Counted from the stretch's first letter, positions 24,795 to 33,674 are shown. The stretch: 64,000 nt of DNA from Rhodocyclaceae bacterium (GCA_019455325.1 JACFMQ010000001.1:62001-126000); one strand, 5' to 3'. Numbers and translations: made by a program. Notes: a model not told the origin generated them from the sequence alone.

Positions 24795-26896
24795 AGGTCC
24801 ACCCTGGCCAGCGGCTGGATGTTGATTTCCTGCGTCAGTTCCTGGTAGCTCAGCACGGGCAGGTCGTACAGGTCCTGCTCGATCATCTTGCGCAGGTAGC
24901 GGCGGATGTCCATCGAGGTCAGCAGCACCGGCCGCTGCGCCGTCGCCGTCAGGTCGCCCACGGTTTTCTTGATGTTCTCCACCAGCCGCTTGCTCGCCGC
25001 CGGGTCCAGCGCCAGATAGCTGCCCGCGCTGGTCTGGCGGATGGCGCCGCGCACCGTGTCTTCCACGTTCGGCGCCAGCAGGTAGGCGGGCAGGATGTTC
25101 TGGCCGCTGGCGTACTTGTGGCTGATGTGGCGCTTGAGGCTGGAGCGTACGTACTCGGTCAGCAGCACCGAATCCTTTTCCTTCTGCCCCCATTCGATCA
25201 GCGCCTCCAGCACGGTGCGCAGGTTGCGCACGGAAATGTCCTCGGACACCAGGCGCTGCAATATCTCGGCCACCTTCTGCATGGGCAGCACGCGGGTGGC
25301 TTCCTTGACCAGGTCGGGAAAGCGCGCCTCCATCGAGCCGAGCAGGAACTTGGTCTCCTGGATGCCGATGAAGTCGGCGGAATACTTCTTGAGCACGAAG
25401 GCCAGGTGGTAGGTCAGCACCTGGCTCGGGTCCATGAAGGCGATGCCCGCGCGCGTCAGCGGCTCCTTCAGGCGCTCCTCGACCCACAGGGTGGGGATGT
25501 TCGGCAGGAACTTCTTGTCGGTCTCGTAGGCGATCTGCAGGGCATCGAGGTTCTGCGTGTTTTCGCGTACCAGGATGTGGCCGGGCCGCAGCCGGCCTTG
25601 CGACACCGGGACTTCGGACAGCAGGATGTTGTAGCTCTCGGGCGGCAGGTTCTCGTTGAAGCGCAACTGGATGCCGGGGAAGGGCACGCCCAGGTCGAAA
25701 TAGAGCGCGCGCCGGATCTTCAGCAGCTCCTCGTTGAGCACCTCGGGGTCGAAGCCAGCCTGCAGGTGCGCGGCCACGTCCATCATCAGCGGCACGGTCG
25801 GGGCGAACTCCTCGCCCGCGTCCGACGCGTCCTTGCGCGGCGGCGCGGCGGCGGCCTGCATGGCAGGCACCTCGGTGACCTGGCCGGTTTTGGCGTCCAC
25901 CACCTTGCGCGTGCCGCGCAGCAGCGTGAAGCCCATGGTGCCGATGATCGCGCCCAGGGTGACGAAGGTCAGCGTCGGCATGCCCGGAATCAGGCCCATG
26001 CCGACGGCCACCGCCGCCGCGATCATGAGCGCGCGCGGCTGCGCCAGCACCTGGGCGCCGATGTCCTTGCCGACGTTGGACGGGCCTTCGCTGCCCTGAA
26101 CGCGGGTGACGATCATGCCCGCGCAGATGGCGATGAACAGCGCCGGAATCTGCGAGATCAGGCCGTCGCCGATGGTCAGGATGGAATAGGTCTGCGCCGC
26201 CTTGGCCGCCGGCATGCCGCGCTGCATGGTGCCGATGAGGATGCCGCCGAGCAGGTTGACGGCGACGATGATGAGGCCGGCGATGGCGTCGCCCTTGACG
26301 AATTTCATGGCGCCGTCCATGGCGCCGTAGAGCTGGCTTTCCTTTTCCACCACGCTGCGGCGGCGCTTGGCCTCATCCATGTCGATGGTGCCGGCGCGCA
26401 TGTCGCCGTCGATGGACATCTGCTTGCCGGGCATGGCGTCGAGCGAGAAGCGCGCCGCCACCTCGGCGACGCGCTCGGCGCCCTTGGTGATGACCACGAA
26501 CTGGACGATGGTGAGGATCAGGAACACCACCAGGCCGACCACCAGGTTGCCGCCGACGACGAAGTTGCCGAAGGTGTCGATGATGTGGCCGGCGTCGCCC
26601 TGCAGCAGGATCAGCCGCGTGGTGGCGATCGAGATGCCGAGCCGGAACAGCGTGGTCACCAGCAGCACCGACGGGAAGCTGGAAAACGCCAGCGGCGAGG
26701 GCAGGTACATGGCGACCATCAGCAGCATGGCCGAGATGGTCATGTTCACGCCGATCAGCACGTCCACCAGCCAGGTCGGCAGCGGCAGGATCATCATGAA
26801 GATGATCGAGACCAGCAGCACCGCCAGCACCAGGTCGTTGCGGCCGGTGATGCGGATGACGAGGAGCTGCAAGCGATCTTGCAGGGTGGCTTCCAT
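24791..26896 (-). CDS. sctV: T3SS export gate protein
   Basis: A 701-residue member of the LcrD/FlhA family. The first 320 residues hold about eight membrane segments with the conserved cytoplasmic loop FSLDAMPGKQMSIDGDMRAGTIDMDEA, important for proton-driven export. The C-terminal half (from about 360) is the cytoplasmic nonameric ring that binds chaperones and the gatekeeper. It is the last gene of the sctW-sycN-sctX-sctY-sctV operon and starts at the base next to the sctY stop. Full length and intact. Confidence 0.97.
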   Translation of the reverse strand: MEATLQDRLQLLVIRITGRNDLVLAVLLVSIIFMMILPLPTWLVDVLIGVNMTISAMLLMVAMYLPSPLAFSSFPSVLLVTTLFRLGISIATTRLILLQGDAGHIIDTFGNFVVGGNLVVGLVVFLILTIVQFVVITKGAERVAEVAARFSLDAMPGKQMSIDGDMRAGTIDMDEAKRRRSVVEKESQLYGAMDGAMKFVKGDAIAGLIIVAVNLLGGILIGTMQRGMPAAKAAQTYSILTIGDGLISQIPALFIAICAGMIVTRVQGSEGPSNVGKDIGAQVLAQPRALMIAAAVAVGMGLIPGMPTLTFVTLGAIIGTMGFTLLRGTRKVVDAKTGQVTEVPAMQAAAAPPRKDASDAGEEFAPTVPLMMDVAAHLQAGFDPEVLNEELLKIRRALYFDLGVPFPGIQLRFNENLPPESYNILLSEVPVSQGRLRPGHILVRENTQNLDALQIAYETDKKFLPNIPTLWVEERLKEPLTRAGIAFMDPSQVLTYHLAFVLKKYSADFIGIQETKFLLGSMEARFPDLVKEATRVLPMQKVAEILQRLVSEDISVRNLRTVLEALIEWGQKEKDSVLLTEYVRSSLKRHISHKYASGQNILPAYLLAPNVEDTVRGAIRQTSAGSYLALDPAASKRLVENIKKTVGDLTATAQRPVLLTSMDIRRYLRKMIEQDLYDLPVLSYQELTQEINIQPLARVDL

Positions 26897-27262
26897 TCAA
26901 TCGGCCTCCGGCGGCGCCGGCGGCGGCACGGCGCGCAGCGCGACGTAGGCCTGCATGGCCGAGGCCGCCTCCTCGTGGCGCGACAGGGCGTGCAGCGCCT
27001 GCGCGCGCAGCAGGTGGAAGGCGGCGTCGACGCCGCCGGCCATGGCCAGGCGTTCCAGCGTCTGCAGCGCCGGCGCCGGCTTGCCGCTGCGCACCTGCGC
27101 CAGCGCCAGCGCGCGCAGGGTGCGCGGCTGGTCCGGCGCCAGGATGTCGAGCGCGGCCAGCACCACGGCCGCCTTGTCCGGGCGGGCGTTCTGCAGGAAC
27201 ACGTAGCCCATCAGGGCGGCGAAAGCCTGTTCCTGCTCGGTCATCGCACTCGTCGAACTCAT
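26897..27262 (-). CDS. sctY: SctY/YscY-like TPR chaperone
   Basis: A 121-residue protein of TPR-like helix pairs (AFAALMGYVFLQNARPDKA, TLRALALAQVRSGKPAPAL). In Yersinia YscY binds YscX and SctV and is needed for export of early substrates. The gene sits between sctX and sctV exactly as in the ysc cluster, with four bases to sctX and none to sctV. Confidence 0.85.
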   Translation of the reverse strand: MSSTSAMTEQEQAFAALMGYVFLQNARPDKAAVVLAALDILAPDQPRTLRALALAQVRSGKPAPALQTLERLAMAGGVDAAFHLLRAQALHALSRHEEAASAMQAYVALRAVPPPAPPEAD

Positions 27263-27266
27263 CGAA

Positions 27267-27674
27267 TCAGCCCTGGAACAGCACGGAGCGGTACATGGCG
27301 AGCAGGTCGCGCAGGCTGGCTTCCTCGCCCAGGAGGCGCGTGGCGCGGTTGAGCACCTTGGCGGCGTCGGGGTCGCTCTCCTGCCGTTCCTTGGCGACCT
27401 GGGCGAAGGCGCCGCGCGCGCCGTCCAGCGCCTGCCGGAAATGGGTGGGCAGCAGCAGGTCGCGGTTGTCCAGCTCGGGGCGGATGGCGTCTTCCAGGAA
27501 GGCGTCCATGCCGGGCAGGGCCAGCAGTTGCTCCAGCCGGGGGCGCTCGGCGTGGTCGGCGGGCGTCAGCTCGTGCGGCGGCGGCAGGCCCTGCACGGCT
27601 TCGCCGCTCTTGAAGGTGATGCTGTCGATGCCCCGGTCGAAGAAGGGGCCGGAACCAATGCGGAAGTCGGACAT
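27267..27674 (-). CDS. sctX: SctX/YscX-like early secretion substrate
   Basis: The 135-residue product matches the YscX family in size, position and opening (FRIGSGPFFDRGIDSIT), with a helical C-terminus ending LAMYRSVLFQG. YscX and YscY form a complex with the export gate and are restricted to Ysc-family systems. It lies between the SycN-like gene and sctY. Confidence 0.85.
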   Translation of the reverse strand: MSDFRIGSGPFFDRGIDSITFKSGEAVQGLPPPHELTPADHAERPRLEQLLALPGMDAFLEDAIRPELDNRDLLLPTHFRQALDGARGAFAQVAKERQESDPDAAKVLNRATRLLGEEASLRDLLAMYRSVLFQG

Positions 27675-27690
27675 GGGGTTTCCTCCAGGG

Positions 27691-28077
27691 CTAGGCCAGC
27701 GCGTCCAGCCAGCGGTTCAGATGGTCGAAGGCGCGATCCAGGCGCTGCGGCGTGAATTCGCGCGCGGGCAGGCGCAGCAGCGCCAGCAGCATGGCGTCCG
27801 GCCCCTGGCCGCGCATCGCCACCTGCACCGGCAGGCTGCCGGCCTGGCCGTGGTGGGCCTTGATCAGCGCCTGGCGCAGCAGGCGCGGCGCGTCGTGGCC
27901 GGCGCGGCGGCCGACGTAGACCAGCACTTCCTCGGCGTCGCCGCGCGTGACGGGTTCGATGGCGATCAGGCCGCCGCCGGCCAGCGCCAGTTGCGCGACG
28001 CCGTGCGCGCCGCAGTCCAGGTGCGCCAGCCCGAGGCGGCGGCCGAAGTCGGCCAGGGTTTCGTCGATCCAGTTCAT
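27691..28077 (-). CDS. SycN-like chaperone of the gatekeeper
   Basis: A 128-residue class I chaperone-like protein opening MNWIDETLADFGRRLGL, as in Yersinia SycN (MSWIEP...). With a partner chaperone SycN binds YopN and prevents premature secretion. It follows sctW directly. The ATG at 28077 fits the family N-terminus; an ATG at 28086 overlapping the sctW stop, close behind GAGGAAGA, is the alternative and would add three residues. Confidence 0.82.
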   Translation of the reverse strand: MNWIDETLADFGRRLGLAHLDCGAHGVAQLALAGGGLIAIEPVTRGDAEEVLVYVGRRAGHDAPRLLRQALIKAHHGQAGSLPVQVAMRGQGPDAMLLALLRLPAREFTPQRLDRAFDHLNRWLDALA

Positions 28078-28082
28078 GGGGG

Positions 28083-29189
28083 TCATTCTTCCTCTTGGTC
28101 GATGGCCTGATCGAGCGCTTCCTGCACGGCGTTCAGAATGGTCTGGCGGACGTCGGCGTCGGCGAAAACCTTCACCGGCAGCTCGCGCATCATCGCCTTC
28201 ACGGCGGTCTGAAAGCCGATGCGCGCGCCCGTGTCGCTCACGCCCAGCTTGTCCGCGAGGCCGGTGAAGCGGCTGGCGGACACCCATTTCTCGCCGCTGA
28301 CGGCGACCAGCTCCTGCATGAGCTGCACCGGCTCGAAGCCCGGGGCGGCGAAGCGGGCGGCAAGCGTTGCCTTCAGTTCCTTGCAGGCGTCGAGCACCGT
28401 CGCCGCCACTTCGAGCTGGTAGAGGTCCTGCACGATGGCTTGCAGCCGGTTGCCGTCCTGCGACGGCCGGGCGGCGGCGAGGTCGGCGCCCAGGGCCTTG
28501 ATCAGCCCGGCCAGGCCGCGCGTGAAATCCTCCCCGCCGGGGCCGCCCAGGCGTTCGAGCACCAGTTGCAGGGTCTGCGCCAGCGTCGGGTGGCCGAGCA
28601 CCACGTCCTGGTAGGTGGCCTGGAAGCGCGCGACGTCCTCGGCGCCGTGGGCGTACTCGCTGGCCGTGCCGGCGGTGTTGATGCCGGCGCGGATCTGCGG
28701 GCCGGATTCCATTTCCAGGTCGGCCAGCGCGTCGCGCAGCTCTTCCAGCGCCTGCGGCGGGGCGCCGCCGCGCTCGCCGTCCTGCAAGGCGTACTGCATG
28801 AGCATGTACTGCTGCGCCGGATCGCGCGACTGCTGGCGCGCCAGCTCGCGCGGGTTCTCCTGGCCCGACTGCATGCGCTTGGCCAGCGCGGCCAGCTTCT
28901 GCGGGTCGTCGAAGGCCTGCGTGGCCTCCAGGTAGGCCATGATTTCCTGCGCCTGCAGCACCGCCATCTGCTTCTCGGTGCGGCATTCGCGCTCGCTGAA
29001 ACGCTTCTGTTCGGCCTTTTCGCTGTGGTGCAGGCTGATTTCCTCGGCGGCGTCGGCCAGCGCCGAGCTGGCGTCCTTGACCGTGGCCTGCTCGCCCTGG
29101 AAGGTGCCCGTGCGCGCCTGGGTCTGGCCTTGCGGCGGCGCCTGGTTCAGGCCGGTTTGCCCGAGCGGATTGCCATCGATACGGATCAT
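28083..29189 (-). CDS. sctW: T3SS gatekeeper, YopN-TyeA type
   Basis: SctW controls the switch from translocator to effector export. The 368-residue length corresponds to a YopN part followed by a fused TyeA part (from about residue 270, LYQLEVAATVLDACKELKA), as in BopN and other single-chain gatekeepers. The N-terminal 80 residues are Gln-rich and polar, the secretion and chaperone-binding region. It is first in its operon, behind promoter box C at 29235-29262. Confidence 0.88.
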   Translation of the reverse strand: MIRIDGNPLGQTGLNQAPPQGQTQARTGTFQGEQATVKDASSALADAAEEISLHHSEKAEQKRFSERECRTEKQMAVLQAQEIMAYLEATQAFDDPQKLAALAKRMQSGQENPRELARQQSRDPAQQYMLMQYALQDGERGGAPPQALEELRDALADLEMESGPQIRAGINTAGTASEYAHGAEDVARFQATYQDVVLGHPTLAQTLQLVLERLGGPGGEDFTRGLAGLIKALGADLAAARPSQDGNRLQAIVQDLYQLEVAATVLDACKELKATLAARFAAPGFEPVQLMQELVAVSGEKWVSASRFTGLADKLGVSDTGARIGFQTAVKAMMRELPVKVFADADVRQTILNAVQEALDQAIDQEEE

Positions 29190-29234
29190 GGGGGTGCCTG
29201 AGGTCTGTGCGAGGGGCGCGCGGCCCGGTCACCG

Positions 29235-29262
29235 GTAGTAACGCGCGCGCGTCCGCGGTTCC
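29235..29262 (-). promoter_or_regulatory. HrpL/BtrS-like promoter (box C), gatekeeper operon
   Basis: On the minus strand, GGAACC - 15 bases - TTACTAC, 46 bases before the sctW ATG. It differs from boxes A, B and D only in the last base of the -10 element. Confidence 0.75.
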
Positions 29263-29290
29263 CTGCGCAGGTGGGTTTCTTTGAAAAGGC

Positions 29291-29389
29291 GAACGTCCAC
29301 CGCAGAGGCGCAAAGGCGCAAAGGAAAACCAGAAACAAGGAATTTCTTTGCGTTTCCTTTGCGCCTTTGCGTCTTTGCGGTGGGTGTTC
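29291..29389. repeat. palindromic repeat (CCGCAAAGG family), full copy
   Basis: Two 37-base arms (starting GAACGTCCACCGCAGAGGCG) form a near-perfect inverted repeat around a 25-base centre. It lies between the divergent boxes C and D. The same element occurs at 34506, 45167 and 55831, with a decayed copy at 7217. Confidence 0.88.
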
Positions 29390-29410
29390 GAGGCAAATTC
29401 CAGGGCGTCG

Positions 29411-29438
29411 GGAACCGGGCCGCAGGCGGCGTTACTCA
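29411..29438 (+). promoter_or_regulatory. HrpL/BtrS-like promoter (box D), translocon and apparatus operon
   Basis: GGAACC (29411-29416) - 15 bases - TTACTCA (29432-29438) on the plus strand. A start near 29445 would give a leader of about 46 bases before the ATG at 29491. This probably drives the whole block to sctC. Confidence 0.82.
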
Positions 29439-29448
29439 ACGCTTGTCC

Positions 29449-29470
29449 GGCCCGAGTCCGGGCCTTTTTT
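29449..29470 (+). terminator. terminator-like hairpin in the translocon leader
   Basis: GGCCCG and CGGGCC pair around AGTC and are followed by six T residues. The hairpin lies between box D and the first ATG, so it would be in the leader of the box D transcript, starting only a few bases after the predicted start. It could block read-through from outside or act as an attenuator. Confidence 0.7.
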
Positions 29471-29490
29471 CACAGCAAGGAAACGCCGCC

Positions 29491-29799
29491 ATGTCGCAGC
29501 CGAACAGCCCAGTTCCTTCCGTCGTCGCCGAGGCCGAGGCGCTGATCCAGAAGATTCAGCAGGACTTCGACGCCGCCGCCGAGTTCTATCGCAGCAATGA
29601 CATCGACCCCGCCAAGGTGCAGGGCGCCTGCGAACCCTTCATGGGCGAGCGCGAGCGCCAGGAGCTGCGGCAGATCATCGAGAGCGACCAGGCCGAGATC
29701 CAGCGCGAGGTGGACGAAAGCGCCGCGCGCCTGCGCTTTTCCGCCGCGTCCAAGGCCGCGCCGGGCGGCGCGCCCAAGCGTCCGCGCAACATGATCTGA
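29491..29799 (+). CDS. LcrG-like small T3SS protein
   Basis: A 102-residue helical, charged protein. The C-terminal KRPRNMI and the central RERQELRQIIESDQAEI resemble Yersinia LcrG, which binds the needle-tip protein and blocks secretion from inside. Its place directly before the tip gene is the lcrG position. The ATG at 29491 follows an AGCAAGGAAA ribosome site. The similarity is short, so the family call is tentative. Confidence 0.6.
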   Translation: MSQPNSPVPSVVAEAEALIQKIQQDFDAAAEFYRSNDIDPAKVQGACEPFMGERERQELRQIIESDQAEIQREVDESAARLRFSAASKAAPGGAPKRPRNMI

Positions 29800-29844
29800 G
29801 GCTCGCCGCCTTTCGTTCCACGCTTACCGCCACAGGAGAGAAAC

Positions 29845-30441
29845 ATGACAAGTGCCATCAACATGAACGGCGCAGGTGCCATCGGCGCGCTCGACATCCG
29901 CGGCATGGATCTGGAAACGGCCATGATGGCCGTGCAGAGCAACCGCGCCAACCTGCTGGAAGCCCAGCTCAAGGACCAGATCGCCCAGGTGCAGGCGAAG
30001 AACGACCAGATTTCGAAGCTCAACGAGGCGCTGGGCCTCTTGACCAAGCTCCAGTCCAACATCCCGACCAGCGCGAACGCCGGCGACAAGCTCACCAACT
30101 ACCTCAAGGCCGACGACTGCGCGCTGGAAAAGCAGATCAACACCGCGCTGAAAGAGGCCGGCATCGCGCCCTTCAAGCCGGCCAACGATGGCAAGGGCGG
30201 CCGCACCCAGGCGGAGGAGTGGCTGCCGGGCGGCATCACCGGCAACGCCACCAAGGGCGAGCTGGAAGGCGTGATCCAGGAATTGAAGTCGAAGATCGAC
30301 AGCGCCAGCAACAGCCAGCAGATGGACATGCTGCGGCTGCAAAGCCTGTCGAACAAGCGCAACGAGGCCTTCGACCTGATGACCAACTTCATCAAGAAGA
30401 TGCAGGACAACCGCAGTTCCATCGTCGGCAACATGCGCTGA
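29845..30441 (+). CDS. sctA: needle-tip protein, Bsp22-like candidate
   Basis: A 198-residue hydrophilic protein with long coiled-coil stretches (about 35-75 and 140-190), no Cys except one, and the ending NRSSIVGNMR. Size, coiled coils and position between an LcrG-like gene and an LcrH-like chaperone fit the tip protein; in Bordetella this slot holds Bsp22 (205 aa), which caps the needle. An AGGAGAGAAA ribosome site precedes the ATG, the best in the operon and suited to a highly made structural protein. The stop overlaps the next ATG by one base. Confidence 0.75.
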   Translation: MTSAINMNGAGAIGALDIRGMDLETAMMAVQSNRANLLEAQLKDQIAQVQAKNDQISKLNEALGLLTKLQSNIPTSANAGDKLTNYLKADDCALEKQINTALKEAGIAPFKPANDGKGGRTQAEEWLPGGITGNATKGELEGVIQELKSKIDSASNSQQMDMLRLQSLSNKRNEAFDLMTNFIKKMQDNRSSIVGNMR

Positions 30442-30926
30442 TGGCGCCGCGCCCGCCGACCCCGGCCCCCCTCGCCGAGCAGATCACCGAGCTGCTGATG
30501 AACGGCGGCACGCTCGGCGCCATCTACGACTACACCGAGCAGGACTACGAGGTGCTGTACGCGCTCGGCCACAGCCTGTATGCGCAGGGGCGCTATGCCG
30601 ATGCGGTGAAGGCGTTCGGCTTCCTGGTCATGCACAACCACCTGGAAAAGCGCTTCGTCGGCGCCTTCGCGTCCAGCCTGCAGATGGCCGGGCGCCATGC
30701 AGAGGCGGTGCAGTACTACACGCTGGCCAGCGCCATGGACATGAGCGACCCGGCGCCCACCTTCCACACCGCCGAGTGCCTGATCGCGCTGGGCCGGCTG
30801 GACGACGCCCGCGAGGCGCTGGGCTTCGTCGTCGCGCAAAGCGGGGACGCCGCGCATCAGCCTCTGCGCGAGCGCGCCCAGGCCCTGCTGGCGCTGCTCG
30901 ACCGGCAGGCCCAGGCCACTTCCTGA
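30441..30926 (+). CDS. LcrH/SycD-type translocator chaperone 1
   Basis: A 161-residue class II chaperone with three TPR motifs (LYALGHSLYAQGRYADAVKAF, FVGAFASSLQMAGRHAEAVQYY, PTFHTAECLIALGRLDDAREAL). These proteins bind the hydrophobic translocators before export, and genes for both translocators follow directly. In Bordetella the same position is taken by bcrH1. Another homologue lies after sctB. Confidence 0.9.
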   Translation: MAPRPPTPAPLAEQITELLMNGGTLGAIYDYTEQDYEVLYALGHSLYAQGRYADAVKAFGFLVMHNHLEKRFVGAFASSLQMAGRHAEAVQYYTLASAMDMSDPAPTFHTAECLIALGRLDDAREALGFVVAQSGDAAHQPLRERAQALLALLDRQAQATS

Positions 30927-30941
30927 CTTGGAGACGCGGAC

Positions 30942-32204
30942 ATGGCAAGCGAAATGATCAACGCCCCCGGCAGCTTCGGCACCACCTACGGCACGCCGTC
31001 CGCGCCCGATGCCCGGGGGGGCGCGCCCCTGCCGGACGCGGCGCCGATCGGCGCGGGCAATCTGGGGAACGTGGGCGGCACCGGCCAGAAGCCGTTCGCC
31101 GAGCTGGTGCAGCTCGCCTCGACGCTGGGCGCTCAACCGGGCATCAGCAACGGCAATGGCGCGCCCAGCATCGGCAACGTCACCCTCAATTTCTCGCCCG
31201 AGGACATGGCCGCCGCGCTGCTGGTGCTGCAGGGCAAGACGCAGGACGCGCAGTTGCGCACCGCCCGCGAGGGGCTGGAAAGCAGCCGCCTCAAGATGCA
31301 GGACCAGAACGAGCGCGCGCTGGCCAAGATCAACGACTGGATCAAGAGCTGCGAGAGCGCCGGCGCCAAGGACAAGGCCGGCGGCGTCATGGGCTGGGTG
31401 GCCAAGATCGCCGGTTTCGTCGGCGCGCTGATGGCCACCGTGGTCGCCGGCGTGGCGGCGGTGGCCACCGGCGGGGCGGCCGCGCCGCTGCTGGCGCTGT
31501 CGATCATGGGGCTGATCGGCGCCACGATGGGGCTGGCCAGCCACATCAGCCAGGAGTGCGGCGGCCCGCCGCTGGAACTCTCTTCGCTGATGACGAAATT
31601 CGCCACGGTCTGCCTCACCGCCGTGGGCGTGCCCGCGGACAAGGTGGACGCCGCCGCGCGCACGCTCGCCGGCGCGCTGGGCGTGATCTCCGGCGCGGCG
31701 CTGATCGACCCGGCCCTGCTCGGCGAACTGGCCGGCGGCATCACCCAGTTGGGCGCCGGCGACGCGATGACCAACGCCGTGCTGACCGGCGTGTTCACCG
31801 CCGTCGCGACCATCGCCGTCTCGGTTCTCATGGTGGTGGCCACCGGCGGGGCGGCGGCGACCGAAGCCGTCAATGGCATCGCCAAGACCGTGGCCACCGC
31901 CGCCAAGATCGGCCAGGCCGTCGCCGGCATCACCGCCGGCGCCACTTCCGTGGCCAGGGGCGGCGTGCAGATCGCCAAGGCGCACGACGAGCGCGACGCC
32001 GCGCTGGCCCAGGCCGACAAGAAGCAGATCGACGGCGTGATCGTCAAGCTGCAGCAGCAGATGGAAGACGAGCGCGAGCAGATCAAGAAGGTGATCGACG
32101 AGATCATGGAAGGCGTGAACATCGTCAGCCAGATGATCAACGCCGCCGGCGACAGCCGCTCGCAGGTGACGGCGAATCTGACGGGCAAGGGGCCGCTCAT
32201 CTGA
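30942..32204 (+). CDS. sctE: major T3SS translocator (YopB/BopB-like)
   Basis: SctE inserts into the host membrane to form the translocon pore. The 420-residue protein has a disordered polar N-terminus, a coiled-coil region near 105-135, hydrophobic segments at about 152-200 and 278-303, and a C-terminal amphipathic coiled coil (about 345-400). Glycine- and alanine-rich membrane segments without a signal peptide are typical. It lies between the class II chaperone and the second translocator gene. Confidence 0.88.
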   Translation: MASEMINAPGSFGTTYGTPSAPDARGGAPLPDAAPIGAGNLGNVGGTGQKPFAELVQLASTLGAQPGISNGNGAPSIGNVTLNFSPEDMAAALLVLQGKTQDAQLRTAREGLESSRLKMQDQNERALAKINDWIKSCESAGAKDKAGGVMGWVAKIAGFVGALMATVVAGVAAVATGGAAAPLLALSIMGLIGATMGLASHISQECGGPPLELSSLMTKFATVCLTAVGVPADKVDAAARTLAGALGVISGAALIDPALLGELAGGITQLGAGDAMTNAVLTGVFTAVATIAVSVLMVVATGGAAATEAVNGIAKTVATAAKIGQAVAGITAGATSVARGGVQIAKAHDERDAALAQADKKQIDGVIVKLQQQMEDEREQIKKVIDEIMEGVNIVSQMINAAGDSRSQVTANLTGKGPLI

Positions 32205-32254
32205 CGCGGGCCGGCCTTCCTTTCCCACCCATTGCATTGCCCAGGAGCACGATC

Positions 32255-33160
32255 ATGGTCAACATCCCCACCGCATTTTCCCCGCCTTCCGCCGGCCAGT
32301 GGCAGACGGACGTGACCGGCGCCGAAGGCGCGGGCAAGGTCAAGGGCAGCACGCCCCCGCCCACCCCGCAGGCCGGCATGGCGCCGCCGCCGACCCTGCC
32401 GGACGGCCTCAAGGGCGGCGTCGAACTGCCGCCGCCGGACGATGCCGACAAGACCCTGCAGGGCCAGGCGCTGAACAACCTGGGCGCCTTGAGCGACAGC
32501 CAGGTCAGCGCCGACATCTACGCCTTCATGGCCCTGTTCCAGAAGCTGGCCCAGACCATGCGCGACCACGCCCGGCTGGATCGCAACACGCAGATGCAGG
32601 CGCAGGTGGGGGCGATGAACGACGCCGCCGACCAGATGCGCGAATCCGCCGCGCTGCGCTTCGCCGGCGGCATCGTCTCCGGGGCGCTGCAGATCGCCGG
32701 CGGCGCCGCGCAGATGGGCATGTCCGCGGCTTCGGCGGCGAATACGATCAAGGGCGCGCAGATCGACGCCAAGGCTGGCAACCTTCAGTCGGAGATGCAG
32801 CAGAGCAACCTGGGCGCCAACCTGAAGGCCGACCTCGGCAGGCAGATCAACGCCATGAAGGTCGAGGGCGCGGGGTTCACGGCCGCGGGCGTCAAGTTCC
32901 AGGGTTATGGGCAGGCCACGGGCAGCATGACCGGCGGCCTGGGCGGCATCGCCTCGTCGGCGTTCGAGTTCGCGGCCAGCGAATCGGATGCGAAGAAGGC
33001 CGAGCTGGACGCCAAGGCCAAGGTCGCGGAAACCGGCGCGCAGCACGCCAACGAGGTGATGCAGCAGACGATGGACGTGATCCGCGACGTGCGCGACAAG
33101 CTGCAGTCCATCCAGCAGACGGCCATCGAAACCAACCGCGGCATCGCCCGCAACATCTGA
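32255..33160 (+). CDS. sctB: minor T3SS translocator (YopD/BopD-like)
   Basis: A 301-residue secreted protein with a Pro-rich N-terminus (about 30-65), one hydrophobic segment near 135-160 and a C-terminal coiled-coil with repeated Gln/Glu residues up to the ending NRGIARNI. This matches the second translocator, which completes the host-membrane pore with SctE. A CCAGGAG ribosome site precedes the ATG at 32255. Two LcrH-type chaperone genes bracket the sctE-sctB pair. Confidence 0.86.
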   Translation: MVNIPTAFSPPSAGQWQTDVTGAEGAGKVKGSTPPPTPQAGMAPPPTLPDGLKGGVELPPPDDADKTLQGQALNNLGALSDSQVSADIYAFMALFQKLAQTMRDHARLDRNTQMQAQVGAMNDAADQMRESAALRFAGGIVSGALQIAGGAAQMGMSAASAANTIKGAQIDAKAGNLQSEMQQSNLGANLKADLGRQINAMKVEGAGFTAAGVKFQGYGQATGSMTGGLGGIASSAFEFAASESDAKKAELDAKAKVAETGAQHANEVMQQTMDVIRDVRDKLQSIQQTAIETNRGIARNI

Positions 33161-33176
33161 CCGAGGGCGTGCCGAC

Positions 33177-33674
33177 ATGACGCAAATCCCCGCGAACGCG
33201 CCGGCCAGCCAGGAAGTGGCGCGGCTGAAGGCGCAACTGGAGGCGCTGCCGTCCGGCGCCCGCCTCAAGCCTTCGGACACCGAGGTCATCTATGCCCAGG
33301 CCTACCAGTACGTGGCCCAGGGGCACTTCGACATGGCTTTCCGCTATTTCTCGCTGCTGACGCTGTACCGGCCCACCTGCATCGCCTACCTGGCTGGCCT
33401 GGCGCTGTCCTACAAGATGCTCCGGCGCTATGCCGAGGCGCTCTCGGTGTATTCGTTCATGGCCGCCATCGACGCCGGGGAGCCGCAGCACACGCTGGCC
33501 ATCGCCGAATGCCTGCTGCTGGCCGGGGCCGAGGACGAGGCGCGCCAGACCCTGGACATGGTCGTGCGCTTCTGCCGGGAGCGGCCGGGCGACGCCGGCT
33601 GCGCCAAGGCCGGCGAGCGGGCGCAGGCCATGGCCGCCTTGCTGTCACCGGGAGCCGCGTCTGATCGACAGTAG
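33177..33674 (+). CDS. LcrH/SycD-type translocator chaperone 2
   Basis: A 165-residue TPR chaperone (VIYAQAYQYVAQGHFDMAFRYF, YLAGLALSYKMLRRYAEAL, HTLAIAECLLLAGAEDEAR), paralogous to the 30441 gene. Bordetella has bcrH2 in the same slot. Two specialised copies probably serve different translocators. Its stop overlaps the start region of the next TPR gene. Confidence 0.9.
   Translation: MTQIPANAPASQEVARLKAQLEALPSGARLKPSDTEVIYAQAYQYVAQGHFDMAFRYFSLLTLYRPTCIAYLAGLALSYKMLRRYAEALSVYSFMAAIDAGEPQHTLAIAECLLLAGAEDEARQTLDMVVRFCRERPGDAGCAKAGERAQAMAALLSPGAASDRQ

Larger units (their letters stand above)
29190..29490. other. divergent T3SS control region, 301 bases
   Basis: This gene-free stretch separates sctW (minus) from the translocon operon (plus). 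It contains two ECF-type boxes facing outward (29235-29262 minus and 29411-29438 plus), a 99-base palindromic repeat between them, and a terminator-like hairpin with six T residues just before the first plus-strand gene. Confidence 0.8.

Noticed and set aside
24639-25487. Minus-strand frame partly encoded by the three-hairpin repeat
   Set aside because: It lies out of frame in sctV and its end is encoded by the dispersed repeat; such repeat-derived pseudo-proteins are common artefacts.
29281-29490. N-terminal extension of the LcrG-like gene upstream of 29491
   Set aside because: The extra residues come from the palindromic repeat and box D; the ATG at 29491 has a good ribosome site.
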